Virus record (IMG/VR): IMGVR_UViG_3300009124_000002
Location: 1 to 64,000 of that record
Length of the DNA stretch: 64,000 nt
Source: a virus
Direction: 5' to 3' (one strand)
Shown: piece by piece, positions 9,467 to 19,182 of the stretch
Layout: every line of letters starts with the position of its first letter
How positions within the stretch are numbered: position 1 is the stretch's first letter
Notes under the pieces: model-generated
What the model was told of the DNA's origin: nothing
The model's input: only the letters and a program-made list of their open reading frames with translations
Database searches by the model: none
Made by a program: the position numbers and the translations under genes

Positions 9467-9990
9467 AGTAATCCAAATATGATAAAGGATGCAGACCTCC
9501 ATCCACCATCGGTTATTGCATAGTTCTTAGAACCTGCTCGATAGAGAAACATATTGATTGAAGTTGTTGTTGGTGTGTGAAAAACAACTGTTCCAAAATC
9601 AGTCTTATTTCTTGTGTCTCTTCCTTCGGAAGTGCTACCCCATCCGCTTGGGCTTATCGTGGAATCTCTGGAACCCAGATTTCCATAAGGCATAAAGTTT
9701 GAATCCTTTGTGGGTTTATTAAAATTAATCTTGATTCCAGTTTCAGTATCGAAGCGTATCTCCTTGACATTGAATGAATTCTCAATAGAAAATGTAGGAG
9801 TGTTACCATTAAGCGTCCATGTCACTAGACCATACGCTACTGGTGCTACTGCAAAATTCTCAATCCGATTAATGATACCATTGGTCTTCTTACGAAAGTC
9901 CTCAAAGCTATCAGTCATCTCAACACCGGAGCCATTTGAGGCTCCCATAGTGTTGAATGTATTGAATGCATATGATGGTTCAATAGGCAT
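9463..9990 (-). CDS. fibre-tip module protein, paralogue 3
   Basis: A 175-residue protein. DSFEDFRKKTNGIINRIEN matches DSFDRWRRKTNGITKF of the lectin protein, and the C-terminus (GGWRSASFIIFGLL) matches the endings of its two neighbours. It lies directly after the gp8-like baseplate gene (2-base gap), where T4 carries gp9/gp10. Its role is inferred as a baseplate- or fibre-attached tip. Confidence 0.6.
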   Translation of the reverse strand: MPIEPSYAFNTFNTMGASNGSGVEMTDSFEDFRKKTNGIINRIENFAVAPVAYGLVTWTLNGNTPTFSIENSFNVKEIRFDTETGIKINFNKPTKDSNFMPYGNLGSRDSTISPSGWGSTSEGRDTRNKTDFGTVVFHTPTTTSINMFLYRAGSKNYAITDGGWRSASFIIFGLL

Positions 9991-9992
9991 CT

Positions 9993-11648
9993 TTAGAATT
10001 GAATGATCATTCTGACTTCTTCGATTTGGTCAGTGGCGCGAGTGACAGATGAACGGTTTTCAATAAACAGAACCTCACCGTTTAATCTGCCATACTTCTC
10101 TGTGCCACTAGATGTATTTGCATTTGTGAAGTCAACAATAGTAAACTCTGGATACTGTGGGTCGCCAGTATATGCAATTGTGTTGCTGCTAACTGCACCA
10201 GCACTCTTGTCATACCACTTCAACGTATCGCCACCAGTGTTAAGTTCCAAGAGATTTTGGCTATCATCATCATCAAAGTTTTGATGATAGTAAAGGCGAT
10301 TGTTAGTAGTATCAAGATGGTCGAAGATAGCAATTGGATCTTCATTTGTAATCGCATCTTGAACCGTGCTATTTGTGCCATTCCCAACAGCATCGAAAAG
10401 AATGTCCCCGGTTTCAAGGTCAGCAGGAAGTGAATCAGTGCATGCAACATAGCGCAATCCCTTAGCAGCATCACCAGCAGCATACGAAGATGTAGCACTA
10501 GGAGTATCACCACTGCCAAGTGAAGGATCTTTCAGCAGAGAAACCTGACGAAAAGGAATGATAAGACCATCACCACCAAGGTCGTCTTCGAAGTTGGCAC
10601 GAATACCACAATAGTAAGATGGAAGCAACTTGAGGTTATCTGTTCCAACACCCTCCAGAGGAAGAATCATTGGTTCTAGGATTGCACCAGATCCGGTTTG
10701 CGATTTTGCAGTATCATTCGAAACCGCATTTGCGTTTACAACACCTAGATTGGTTCTATCAATCTCAGTAGATGAAAGCTTAGTAACACATTGTGTGATT
10801 GTCCCGCTACCATCAACAGTGATGGTGCAAGTGATGGTAGCGTTGAACTGAACAAGGTCAGTATTATCACCACCAGTGCCATCAGTTCTCAGACCAGTGC
10901 AATCGACATCAAGGTCACCACCAGTATATCCAGAACCACCATCAATGACTTTGAATCCATAAATCAATCCACCAGAGGTTTCAGATGGATGGTCGCTCCC
11001 ACTATATGCAGTCAAAGCAGGATTGTCAACAGCACTAGAACCAGAGTTACCAATAGCAGCAAATTGTGTGGTAAAGAATCCACTATCACGATTCAGCGTG
11101 CAGACATATGCCCAACGAAAATCATCGTCAGCAGTTGTGATCAAACCTTTATTTTCACCTGTCTCAGTCGCACCAAAGATGCTATTCAAGGTAGCAGTCA
11201 TTGTAGGTTCATCATCACTGTTAGAAGTCGTAGTGCCATCATTCTTCAGGCAGATATAGACTTCAAGGTCGGTATTAATCACATAGCATGGCTCATACTC
11301 AACACCACCAACGGTCTCTGCAAAAAAGCAGTTTGCGTCGTTGGGGTCATAGACTTTATACCGCTTACCTACCTGAAAATACACACGCGGCATCACTCGG
11401 AAAGCACTATTGGTCCCAACCTTTGAAAGTGTCGCAAGGTTGTTAAGAACCTCAAGTTCTTCTGCGCGACTTGCTGCTGGGACAGGCAAAGAAAAAGAGC
11501 CATCGGTTTCTGCCAAGCCAGCACTATCGGGGTCATATGCATCTGATTTACCAATGCCCACGTAGTAATTGCTCCCACCGGTAGTGACATCACTTACAAG
11601 GAGTTGTGCCGCGTTTCTTCTAAAATCGTCTGTGATAATTGCTGCCAT
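9993..11648 (-). CDS. gp8: baseplate wedge subunit, gp8-like
   Basis: A 551-residue structural protein opening MAAIITDDFRRNAAQLLVSD, with YYVGIGKSDAYDPDSAG and, later, DDFRWAYVCTLN. This opening resembles the gp8-type wedge proteins of marine T4-like phages (known family, from memory). Position supports it: the order gp25, gp6, gp7-like, this gene is that of T4. A Gly/Asp-rich beta region (about 220-330) is likely surface exposed. A TATAAATA late promoter sits 23 bases upstream. T4 gp8 is shorter (334 residues), so the C-terminal part may be lineage specific. Confidence 0.6.
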   Translation of the reverse strand: MAAIITDDFRRNAAQLLVSDVTTGGSNYYVGIGKSDAYDPDSAGLAETDGSFSLPVPAASRAEELEVLNNLATLSKVGTNSAFRVMPRVYFQVGKRYKVYDPNDANCFFAETVGGVEYEPCYVINTDLEVYICLKNDGTTTSNSDDEPTMTATLNSIFGATETGENKGLITTADDDFRWAYVCTLNRDSGFFTTQFAAIGNSGSSAVDNPALTAYSGSDHPSETSGGLIYGFKVIDGGSGYTGGDLDVDCTGLRTDGTGGDNTDLVQFNATITCTITVDGSGTITQCVTKLSSTEIDRTNLGVVNANAVSNDTAKSQTGSGAILEPMILPLEGVGTDNLKLLPSYYCGIRANFEDDLGGDGLIIPFRQVSLLKDPSLGSGDTPSATSSYAAGDAAKGLRYVACTDSLPADLETGDILFDAVGNGTNSTVQDAITNEDPIAIFDHLDTTNNRLYYHQNFDDDDSQNLLELNTGGDTLKWYDKSAGAVSSNTIAYTGDPQYPEFTIVDFTNANTSSGTEKYGRLNGEVLFIENRSSVTRATDQIEEVRMIIQF

Positions 11649-11671
11649 AATAGTGTGTTAAGTATTTGCTT

Positions 11672-11679
11672 TATTTATA
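11672..11679 (-). promoter_or_regulatory. T4-like late promoter (TATAAATA)
   Basis: A perfect TATAAATA on the minus strand in the gap between the gp7-like and gp8-like genes, 23 bases before the ATG at 11648. Confidence 0.7.
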
Positions 11680-11683
11680 CGCT

Positions 11684-14600
11684 TCATTCTTCAATAAAGA
11701 TTGAATCTGTCAAAGTTCTATAGTCCAAAGATCTAACTGTAAGTCTTGATGTTTCTTCAGAATCAACGTCGTCTACAATATCTAGTCGTATTGTAGATGT
11801 GTTTCCATTCGTGAGTTGAGTGTTCTGGTAGTGCCATTCTAGTGGATATGAAGTCAGGTCTTGAAGACCATCAATAAACCAAGGGCGATATGTGGGTCCA
11901 TCTGTTGTGGTGATGTCTGCATCTGAGCCTGCTGTATTTTGAATGTAAGATGTCCACCTTACGTTGTGAAGGTTCAGCCCGCTATTTTGTGCTCTAGTTC
12001 CTAGTCTCCAACGGGATTGGTCATAATCAAAACCATCAGAGTGGCTAGGAGCAAGAGTCTTATATCCAGAACCCTTCGTAATCCATCCCCAAGAACCAAT
12101 GCCACCTTTACCAACAGTAGTATTTGTTGACTCATCAAAAGTCTGGACAACTGCCTTGGCAACCTTACCAATATGAAGCAATGTCGCAGTGTTATTTGTA
12201 GCACTCCCTGATGTGTGTGTTGGTGCAGTTGATGCATCAGTTGTTCCTGCAACAGTGACCTCATACAATTCATCTCCACTATAAAGATGGTCACCCACAA
12301 CATATGCAGAATTAGCACTCCATTCCATTCCAACCTTAATCAAATAATGAGGATCTGGTTGAGTCTTATCTGTCACATTGTCTTCCACATCAGCAATTGT
12401 GTGCGTGGTTGTAAATCCTGCTCCTTGGTCAACAATATTGATATCCAAAATGGAGCCATCACTGTTAATCGTTCCCCAACCCCAGACACCTTGCACGGTA
12501 GTATCAATGGGAGTAGCACCAGCTACAGATGGCTCTGCTGTAATTGTTAGTGGAACACCAACAGTTTGAGATGCTGTATTGGCTTGATAGACTTTGAGAT
12601 ATGCAGTAGTGCTTGTCCCTGCTGCATAGTATCCATTATTCAGAATTTCCTGATTATAGTCTTGATATCTTTCTGGGCGAACAATCAAGAATGCATCTCC
12701 CTGAGAATCATTGTAGTTATCAGAGTCATCATACAAAGTGTAATCGGCATCATCAAGATTGTCTTCGTTCTCAAGGTTAATATTGAATTTAAAATTATTA
12801 CCCGCTGAAGTGGCACTATTCAATTGAATGCGTAGACCATCACCGTCTTCGGATGCACGCTCATTGATATTTGCATCATCAGAATCGTTAACACCCTCAA
12901 GGAATTTAAGTGTATGAGGAATGACATCAACATCAGCCCCAAAGACAGAAAATGGTGAACGATTTACACTAAAGTCAAATTCCTTCTCAAGTTCATTGAA
13001 GTCTAGCTTTGCATATGAGCCAATAGATTCACCGGGGTCAAAGAATTTATCTTGTGCTTGATATTGAGTATGGGCAAAGGAATCTCTGGCATCCTCAAGG
13101 AAAGGAGACATGACAAACATGATATCAAGAACGCGAGATTCAATAATTTCTGCTGGCGGGTCACCATAGATTTCACCATCAGAATCATCACCATAAATGT
13201 TTGCTGCATAATCATCTCCGCTAATTCTGTCAATTGCACCAGACCTCCAGCGAAGACCAGCCTGTGCATTGACCAGAGTTTTCACCAAGACATCTACCGG
13301 AGGTTCATACTTGGAAAGAAAGTATGCAGTGAATGGGTCTAGGTCAAGAGCTTGATATGGATTTGCCGTGGAATTCGCTCCAGACCCATATAGAAATCGA
13401 GCGTTCAGGTCAGTGAGATTTGAATTATAGACTCGAAAATCTCGGAGATACCCTGATGTGTGGACAGTTCCCTCATTCCCCTGAGACTCATTAGGAACAT
13501 ACCCTCCCATGATTTGTGACAGATGGAAAGTGTGTTGTCGGGAAACACCATCATCCAAGAAAGACTCAAGGTTGATACTTGTGTCTGTGGCTTCCTTCAC
13601 ACCATCAACCCAGAGGGAACCTGAGCGGTTTCCATCATAGACATACGCCAAGTGGTGCCATTGACCGTCAGCGATTGAGGTGGTTGATGAAAGAATCACT
13701 GGAATACCATCTGATGCATCAGAGTCCCCACCTTCCTGAATGTAAATCACAGCAAACTTCTCATCAATCTTCCCAAGACCAACACCATTTGCATCACGGG
13801 AAGAAACCAGAATACTGTCTGCTGTCTGGCTTGTCTTCAGCCATAATGAAATTGTAAAGGCATCTTCCTCATCAAACTGGTATAGACCAACTCGATTTCC
13901 TTCAGAATCAGTGAAGTAGTCCCAACTGAGATCCCCTTCGTTCGAAGGGTCCAGACCATCCATTCTAAAATCTGTATTGGCATAAATTCTATCATCAACT
14001 CCATCAAACTCAAAAGCTTCCTCTGTGCTATTCCATGTGGGTCCTTCAGATGGGCTGATATAACCATTTCGACCCTCTATCGTGTTCGTAACCTCCTCGA
14101 CTACAAAACCTGATGCGCCCGAAATACTGGATTCCTTATCCAAGGCGTACCTCAAGATGGGTTCTGCAAAAGTCTCTATCTCCTTTCTGCGATTAGGAGG
14201 GAGGAGATCATAATGCCACTTATCATGTTCTGCCCAATAATCTTCATTCTGGGAGTCGCCATCGAACCAGTAATCAGGGTCCCATCCCGGTCTTACCTTG
14301 GACAAATCTCCACCACCAACAACACCAGCCTCAACCAAAGTTGCGACGTTAAATTTAAGACCAGCAGGATGAGCAAGCTTGCGGAATTTACTTCTCCATT
14401 CCTGACCACCAGCAGGAAGTTTTGATGTTCGAATACGATAGGTGTATGGTTTGTCTCCATACTCAATCTGAAGGTCATCTACATCATTGAAGAAGATGCG
14501 AAAGAAAGTATAAACTGATTCAATGGTCCCCTTGGAGCGATAGTAGTGGACAATTCTCTTATACAGAGTTACTCGATCCATGTAGTCTGAATTGGGAACA

Positions 14601-14842
14601 ATCGATGCAATTTCATCCTGAATCGAGTCAAGATACTTTGCAGATGTTTCATCAATATCATTCTCCACAACGATATGACGAAGTTCCTTGGAAGGAAGAC
14701 CATCCTGATTCAGATAGTCATAGTATTCCTTCAGGAAGTTGACAAGATTTTGTGAAGAACCTCTGAGTTGCTCTGGTAAAAGATCATTTACCCTTGCGGA
14801 CTCATGCGCTCTTGGTGTGGCATTGGCAACAGAATCGTGCAT
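11684..14842 (-). CDS. gp7: baseplate wedge protein, gp7-like, with LamG insertion
   Basis: A 1052-residue protein. The N-terminal 180 residues (LPEQLRGSSQNLVNFLKEYYDYLNQ, then YKRIVHYYRSKGTIESVYTFFRIFF) are of the baseplate type seen in marine T4-like phages. Length and place (after gp6) match T4 gp7 (1032 residues). Residues about 255-490 are a LamG/concanavalin A-like domain (FTISLWLKTS, DGQWHHLAYVYDGNRSGSLWVDG) inserted in the protein, absent from T4. Asp-rich beta domains follow. A carbohydrate-binding domain in the baseplate suggests host-surface contact at the wedge. Confidence 0.65.
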   Translation of the reverse strand: MHDSVANATPRAHESARVNDLLPEQLRGSSQNLVNFLKEYYDYLNQDGLPSKELRHIVVENDIDETSAKYLDSIQDEIASIVPNSDYMDRVTLYKRIVHYYRSKGTIESVYTFFRIFFNDVDDLQIEYGDKPYTYRIRTSKLPAGGQEWRSKFRKLAHPAGLKFNVATLVEAGVVGGGDLSKVRPGWDPDYWFDGDSQNEDYWAEHDKWHYDLLPPNRRKEIETFAEPILRYALDKESSISGASGFVVEEVTNTIEGRNGYISPSEGPTWNSTEEAFEFDGVDDRIYANTDFRMDGLDPSNEGDLSWDYFTDSEGNRVGLYQFDEEDAFTISLWLKTSQTADSILVSSRDANGVGLGKIDEKFAVIYIQEGGDSDASDGIPVILSSTTSIADGQWHHLAYVYDGNRSGSLWVDGVKEATDTSINLESFLDDGVSRQHTFHLSQIMGGYVPNESQGNEGTVHTSGYLRDFRVYNSNLTDLNARFLYGSGANSTANPYQALDLDPFTAYFLSKYEPPVDVLVKTLVNAQAGLRWRSGAIDRISGDDYAANIYGDDSDGEIYGDPPAEIIESRVLDIMFVMSPFLEDARDSFAHTQYQAQDKFFDPGESIGSYAKLDFNELEKEFDFSVNRSPFSVFGADVDVIPHTLKFLEGVNDSDDANINERASEDGDGLRIQLNSATSAGNNFKFNINLENEDNLDDADYTLYDDSDNYNDSQGDAFLIVRPERYQDYNQEILNNGYYAAGTSTTAYLKVYQANTASQTVGVPLTITAEPSVAGATPIDTTVQGVWGWGTINSDGSILDINIVDQGAGFTTTHTIADVEDNVTDKTQPDPHYLIKVGMEWSANSAYVVGDHLYSGDELYEVTVAGTTDASTAPTHTSGSATNNTATLLHIGKVAKAVVQTFDESTNTTVGKGGIGSWGWITKGSGYKTLAPSHSDGFDYDQSRWRLGTRAQNSGLNLHNVRWTSYIQNTAGSDADITTTDGPTYRPWFIDGLQDLTSYPLEWHYQNTQLTNGNTSTIRLDIVDDVDSEETSRLTVRSLDYRTLTDSIFIEE

Positions 14843-14844
14843 AA

Positions 14845-17229
14845 TTACGTGATATCTTTGTCTCTGTTATGTGTTACATAGTCCTTGATAGCTGAGTTGT
14901 TACCTCTAAGAGCAGCATCATCAATCTCTGCTGTTATTGATGTCAAGGTATCATCAATTTCAATAATCGTATTTCTCTTTGCTGCAATGTCATTTGATGC
15001 AGGGCGAGTGTATAGGTTGATTACTTTATTGTTCGCAGCATCATCAATTCTAGGCAGTGCCCGAATATCAATGTATTCTCTCACGAACTTATAGGTAATC
15101 TCACCGGAAACCAATCCCTCATCCTTGGAGTTGGAAGGAGTGGTTGTTCCACTGGTTGCAGTTGCATCATCATCCTCTCCATCAACAGCAGCAGTAACTT
15201 CATACACATAACTGTTGATATGAAAGATATCACCAACCCTATACTCCTTACTGGTTTTGAACGCTGCACCCCTTTTATTGGCGACACCCGCAAGTTCTGC
15301 TGCTGGTTTACCAAGATATACAACACCAGTTGAAACATTGACAAGACCATAAAATACTGAACCTGTCTCTGCTCCTCCATCAAGATGACTTCTTTTACCA
15401 TCTACTGTTTGATATATTGTGAGCGCAAGAATATGAGAAGGAAGATTGTCAAGTTTTTGTGTCCCAAAGCGATAAATCTGTCCCCCAATCTTAAAGTTAT
15501 CTGTAGCAGTTTCTTTACTATAGACAATATCAGTTTCCTCTTCATCAAGTGCAAAGGTGAAGTCAAATGATAGCAGTTTTTTCTCTTGGTCTGTCAAGGC
15601 TTTTTCAGAGAACAGACCCTCAAAACTATACTCAAGGGTTCCTGATGTTCCGTCTTCTGACAACTTTGGTGCATTTCTGCCAGTCTGACCACTTTTGGTG
15701 ACCCTGTAGACATTGTTACCAAAGAAAAACAGGTCATCTTCAGGAAAGAATCTGTTTGGTTTCCATTCCTGAACCGCGTTCCTGCCACTTAAATCAACTA
15801 CACTTACCGTGTCTGTATCCGTATCAAAAAGTTTTTGGTTCAACTCTAGTTTACGATATGCATAGAGTCTAGCAGCAGTGCTAAGAATAGCAGGGCTTGT
15901 GTTATCGATCTCCCGAAGAAACTTGGAGAATCTAAAAATTGAGTTGTATTCAATCAAGGCAGTGGAATCAAAATTACTTACCGTGGTGGTAATCTTTGCA
16001 CCCAGAGTATCAGAATTCAGTGTCGTCAAGTTGGGATTGAATTTGCTAAAGATATCAAAGTAGATATAGATGAATTTCGGATCAACAAATTCATGTCTCA
16101 GCGTCAAGACGCCTTTATCTCTTAAAAGTTTTCTAAGGTCTGACTTTTGAGAATCAGTAAGAACGGCATTGTCTGCTTGCTTGGCACTAATATAAACAGC
16201 ACCAAGGTCAACAGGATCATTATCCTCACCACCCCAGACGGAAACAGCAGTTGCATCAGAGGCATTGAGAATCTGAGCCTTATAGTCATCCACAGTAACA
16301 GCACGGTCCTGAGAGGTAAAACTTAGTGGAGCATTGAAACGAATCTCTTCAATGGATTCACGGTCACCACCACCAGAAGAAATAGTGGCACTAGAAACAA
16401 CAATATCTGTAAGAACTAATCCACCAGAGGATGAAAGATTGCTGCTCAGAGTAAACTCAGATGCGCCATTGGCTTCAGCCCCATCAGTGGAAAGATACTC
16501 AATAGAAATTACACTTCCGGCTGATGGTTTTTTACCAACAACATCGTTACCAAATTCAATTTCATAAAACCCACTTGGATTCTCAAAGACAAAATATGTA
16601 TCACTGGTTGAAGTCACATTAGACAACTCAGTAAACTTTGTATAGAGAGTGCTGCTTGAGGTATTACCATGAGGAAATGAAGTGACTCTGAGAGTAGAGA
16701 CATCAACCTTGGAATCAGGAATCTCATATCTCACATTGGTATCAGAAGCATCGAATGTATACTGGACTGTCTTGAGAGTTCCTTGCTTGACCTGAATCTC
16801 CTTTCCAGATGCCCCGAAGGTTCCAGTGAAGGCATTCAGTGTAATGAATTCGTATGAATTGCCGCCAACAGAGGTAGAGAAAACAGTGTTCTTGGGAACT
16901 GTTGTAAGGCTACCAACATCTGCACCAGTCAATTTGATGGTAGAAGTTGCAGCAGTGAATGAACGAGGTAGATATCCAAGAGTCTTGGCGCGAGCAACAA
17001 CATTCTTTCTTAGCTGGGCAGATCCAATGAAACCTTCATTGGCAGCAAGGTGAGCAAGAATCGCATTATAGTGTGTGTTGTATGCAAGGATATCCAGAAG
17101 ATGATTCAGACCAGAACCCTCAAAGTCCCAATCCTTATATGGTCCTCCATCTCGCTTATAGTAGTCCTTGATGTTCTGTTTGATTGCATCAAAGTCTAGT
17201 TCCGTTACATTGAGTTTTTTTCCTGCCAT
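14845..17229 (-). CDS. gp6: baseplate wedge subunit gp6
   Basis: A 794-residue protein with the gp6/baseplate J-like opening: LDFDAIKQNIKDYYKRDG, WDFEGSGLNHLLDILAYNTHYNA and LRKNVVARAKTLGYLPRS. gp6 forms the dimeric clamp of the wedge inner ring in T4. A central domain (about 290-420) has the J-like SLEEIRFNAP and TVDDYKA pattern (here ESIEEIRFNAPLSF, RAVTVDDYKAQI). It lies directly after gp25, as in other T4-like phages. T4 gp6 has 660 residues; extra beta domains lie in the C-terminal third. Confidence 0.88.
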   Translation of the reverse strand: MAGKKLNVTELDFDAIKQNIKDYYKRDGGPYKDWDFEGSGLNHLLDILAYNTHYNAILAHLAANEGFIGSAQLRKNVVARAKTLGYLPRSFTAATSTIKLTGADVGSLTTVPKNTVFSTSVGGNSYEFITLNAFTGTFGASGKEIQVKQGTLKTVQYTFDASDTNVRYEIPDSKVDVSTLRVTSFPHGNTSSSTLYTKFTELSNVTSTSDTYFVFENPSGFYEIEFGNDVVGKKPSAGSVISIEYLSTDGAEANGASEFTLSSNLSSSGGLVLTDIVVSSATISSGGGDRESIEEIRFNAPLSFTSQDRAVTVDDYKAQILNASDATAVSVWGGEDNDPVDLGAVYISAKQADNAVLTDSQKSDLRKLLRDKGVLTLRHEFVDPKFIYIYFDIFSKFNPNLTTLNSDTLGAKITTTVSNFDSTALIEYNSIFRFSKFLREIDNTSPAILSTAARLYAYRKLELNQKLFDTDTDTVSVVDLSGRNAVQEWKPNRFFPEDDLFFFGNNVYRVTKSGQTGRNAPKLSEDGTSGTLEYSFEGLFSEKALTDQEKKLLSFDFTFALDEEETDIVYSKETATDNFKIGGQIYRFGTQKLDNLPSHILALTIYQTVDGKRSHLDGGAETGSVFYGLVNVSTGVVYLGKPAAELAGVANKRGAAFKTSKEYRVGDIFHINSYVYEVTAAVDGEDDDATATSGTTTPSNSKDEGLVSGEITYKFVREYIDIRALPRIDDAANNKVINLYTRPASNDIAAKRNTIIEIDDTLTSITAEIDDAALRGNNSAIKDYVTHNRDKDIT

Positions 17230-17235
17230 GTTGGA

Positions 17236-17673
17236 TTACCTTATTCTTGTGAGATAAAAGTTTACTTCCTGCTCTATGCTAGAGTCAGTGATATTAAAAC
17301 CGATATTGACCTTGAATGCATTGCGATCAATGTCATCAAATACCTGAACCACGACATTATCGATTCTAGGTTCAAACCTACTTAATACTCTGTGAATCTC
17401 TGTTCTCATTGCATCAGCAGTAAAGAAATCAGCATTCTCAAAGAGAAGACCAGCTACATTGCCTCCAATTTCAGGATGAAAAGGTCTATCACCAAAGTTC
17501 GTCAAGACAAGATTCTTCACTGCTGAACGAACTGCATTCAGGTCAGTGATAGGTCGAATATCTTTGGTGTTTGGATGAAGATTAAAGCCAAGAGACAAGT
17601 CTGCAAACAAAGTTGGGACGACATCAATTGGTCTGACTCCATCTATGTTTTTATCTGAAGATGCTGTTGACAT
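17236..17673 (-). CDS. gp25: baseplate wedge/sheath initiator gp25
   Basis: A 145-residue gp25-like protein. DLSLGFNLHPNTKDIRPITD and VLTNFGDRPFHPEIGGNVAGLLFEN are the conserved core, with the FEPRIDNVVVQV strand following. gp25 seeds sheath polymerisation and joins gp6 and gp53. Its ATG lies 6 bases after an AATAAATA late promoter, so translation is probably leaderless. Confidence 0.93.
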   Translation of the reverse strand: MSTASSDKNIDGVRPIDVVPTLFADLSLGFNLHPNTKDIRPITDLNAVRSAVKNLVLTNFGDRPFHPEIGGNVAGLLFENADFFTADAMRTEIHRVLSRFEPRIDNVVVQVFDDIDRNAFKVNIGFNITDSSIEQEVNFYLTRIR

Positions 17674-17678
17674 ATGAA

Positions 17679-18332
17679 CTATTTATTCGGAAAGTTTCTA
17701 CCTGTCCCAATGACATATATCGCATAAAGTTCCGCACCACCCTCATCATCATAGATGCCCTTGACAGTGTTACGAATGCTATTCAACAACTCTATGTGTC
17801 GGTCATATTCTTCCTTCGTAAATCGTGTCCTTGTTACAGGATTCATGAATTTACCGGGAAGCATTACGATATCCTTGGCAATTTCCTTATTGGGTCGAAT
17901 GATATCGTCAAATGGAATACTTTGACTCAGACTCAGAAAGGCACCGGGATTTCTTTCGATCTTATTCTGAATCAACTTGACAAAATAGTGAAGATACTTC
18001 CTTGCCTGTTGAGTATACCATACAGCAATATCCTTATCTGTAAGCTCGACAAAGAGGTTTGTGAGATTACTTCCAATAATATTGTAGACAGATTGTCTAT
18101 AGATCAATTCACGATAATCCGATTTATTTTGACTGCCTTCCAGATCATTAAAGACATCCGTTATATCATATGCTGCGAATGCAGAAGAAACCTTTGTATC
18201 CCACTCTGTTTTTGCAGCAACTGCGGCTTCATAGGTGTATCCATACTCAGTTGCCAAGGGAGTTGCTTCAAGGCTCAGAGATTTGTCCAATGGGTCTGCT
18301 CCTGCTGCTGGTTTTGCTGATGGTAGTGCCAT
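17679..18332 (-). CDS. unknown baseplate-region protein
   Basis: A 217-residue mostly helical protein (MALPSAKPAAGADPLDKSLS). I do not recognise a family. It has no signal peptide or membrane segment. The ATG has an AGGAGG site 9 bases upstream. It sits between the PAAR tip and gp25, so a virion or baseplate-assembly role is likely. Marine T4-like phages often carry an unnamed gene here. Confidence 0.6.
   Translation of the reverse strand: MALPSAKPAAGADPLDKSLSLEATPLATEYGYTYEAAVAAKTEWDTKVSSAFAAYDITDVFNDLEGSQNKSDYRELIYRQSVYNIIGSNLTNLFVELTDKDIAVWYTQQARKYLHYFVKLIQNKIERNPGAFLSLSQSIPFDDIIRPNKEIAKDIVMLPGKFMNPVTRTRFTKEEYDRHIELLNSIRNTVKGIYDDEGGAELYAIYVIGTGRNFPNK
17680..17687 (-). promoter_or_regulatory. 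T4-like late promoter (AATAAATA)
   Basis: AATAAATA on the minus strand, overlapping the stop codon of the upstream gene and ending 6 bases before the gp25 ATG. Confidence 0.65.
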
Positions 18333-18335
18333 ATA

Positions 18336-18626
18336 TTATCCTCCTGCAAATACGTTAGGTGAACCACCAGCTACGATTGTGCAGCTAGTAATACCATCAC
18401 CAACTCGACCACATCCTTTGCCATTTACAAAGACCTTTGATGAACCAGTGGTAATAGGAGCAGCATGAGGTGGACAAGGTGATCCCGGCAACAAATGAAC
18501 ACTGTTCATATCACCCTGACGAGAGATTGCTCTTCCATTGCAAAAAACATTTGATGAACCCTGTGCTCTTATTGGAGTAGAGCAATGAATGACATCTTGG
18601 TCTCCTATTCTTGTGACTGCTGGCAT
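18336..18626 (-). CDS. PAAR-motif spike tip protein
   Basis: A 96-residue PAAR protein: MPAVTRIGDQDVIHCS at the start, internal NVFCNGRAISRQGDMNSVH and SSKVFVNGKGCGRVGD, ending SPNVFAGG. PAAR proteins fold into a metal-binding cone that caps the central spike (gp5 or VgrG) and pierces the outer membrane. The His and Cys residues fit metal binding at the apex. A GGAGG site lies upstream. The gp5-like spike is encoded two genes upstream. Confidence 0.88.
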   Translation of the reverse strand: MPAVTRIGDQDVIHCSTPIRAQGSSNVFCNGRAISRQGDMNSVHLLPGSPCPPHAAPITTGSSKVFVNGKGCGRVGDGITSCTIVAGGSPNVFAGG

Positions 18627-18630
18627 AATA

Positions 18631-19182
18631 CTACTGGTTCCTCCTTACATAACTCTCAACAAAACTTTGAATTGCATCACTGTCATTCAAGATTTCTTGA
18701 GTGATTGTGAACTCTTGCTCAATACCAACAAGAGCTGGGCTTGTCCTATCATATGTCACCACTGCTGTAAATGTTTTCTGATACGATGGAGTTCTATCCT
18801 GCTCTAATTTATAGAGACTCTTTCCTTCTGGAAAATTTGACATACCCTGTTGCACAATAGGTTCCATGTATATCTGCTTGTCATTTGTTAGACCCCTTGA
18901 AGCTTCCTTGTATGCTTCCTTTAGTTCCTCATCTTCAAAGGTGCTTTTGCCCTTATCTACAAGGTAAAAAAGGTCTCTGTATGGATCAAGATACTCACCA
19001 GAGAACGTGATTGTCTTTGCAGATACATCAATGGTAATCACCACACTCGGGTCATTCTGAATGGTGCATTGGATATTCGTAATGGTATCACCCGCAGCTT
19101 CCGTAAAAGTCACTGTCCCCACGGCAGTGAGATCAGGCTTATGAATGGCACTCAGTTGTGTCTTGTCAATTGTAATTGCCAT
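18631..19182 (-). CDS. unknown baseplate-region protein
   Basis: A 183-residue protein, beta-rich N-terminus (MAITIDKTQLSAIHKPD) and helical C-terminus (SDAIQSFVESYVRRNQ). No family recognised. Its first base overlaps the last base of the gp5-like gene and it precedes PAAR, so it is probably part of the spike or hub complex. Confidence 0.6.
   Translation of the reverse strand: MAITIDKTQLSAIHKPDLTAVGTVTFTEAAGDTITNIQCTIQNDPSVVITIDVSAKTITFSGEYLDPYRDLFYLVDKGKSTFEDEELKEAYKEASRGLTNDKQIYMEPIVQQGMSNFPEGKSLYKLEQDRTPSYQKTFTAVVTYDRTSPALVGIEQEFTITQEILNDSDAIQSFVESYVRRNQ

Noticed and set aside
7507-9990. Diversity-generating retroelement
   Set aside because: A lectin fold is present, but no reverse transcriptase, accessory gene or template/variable repeat pair was seen in the window.
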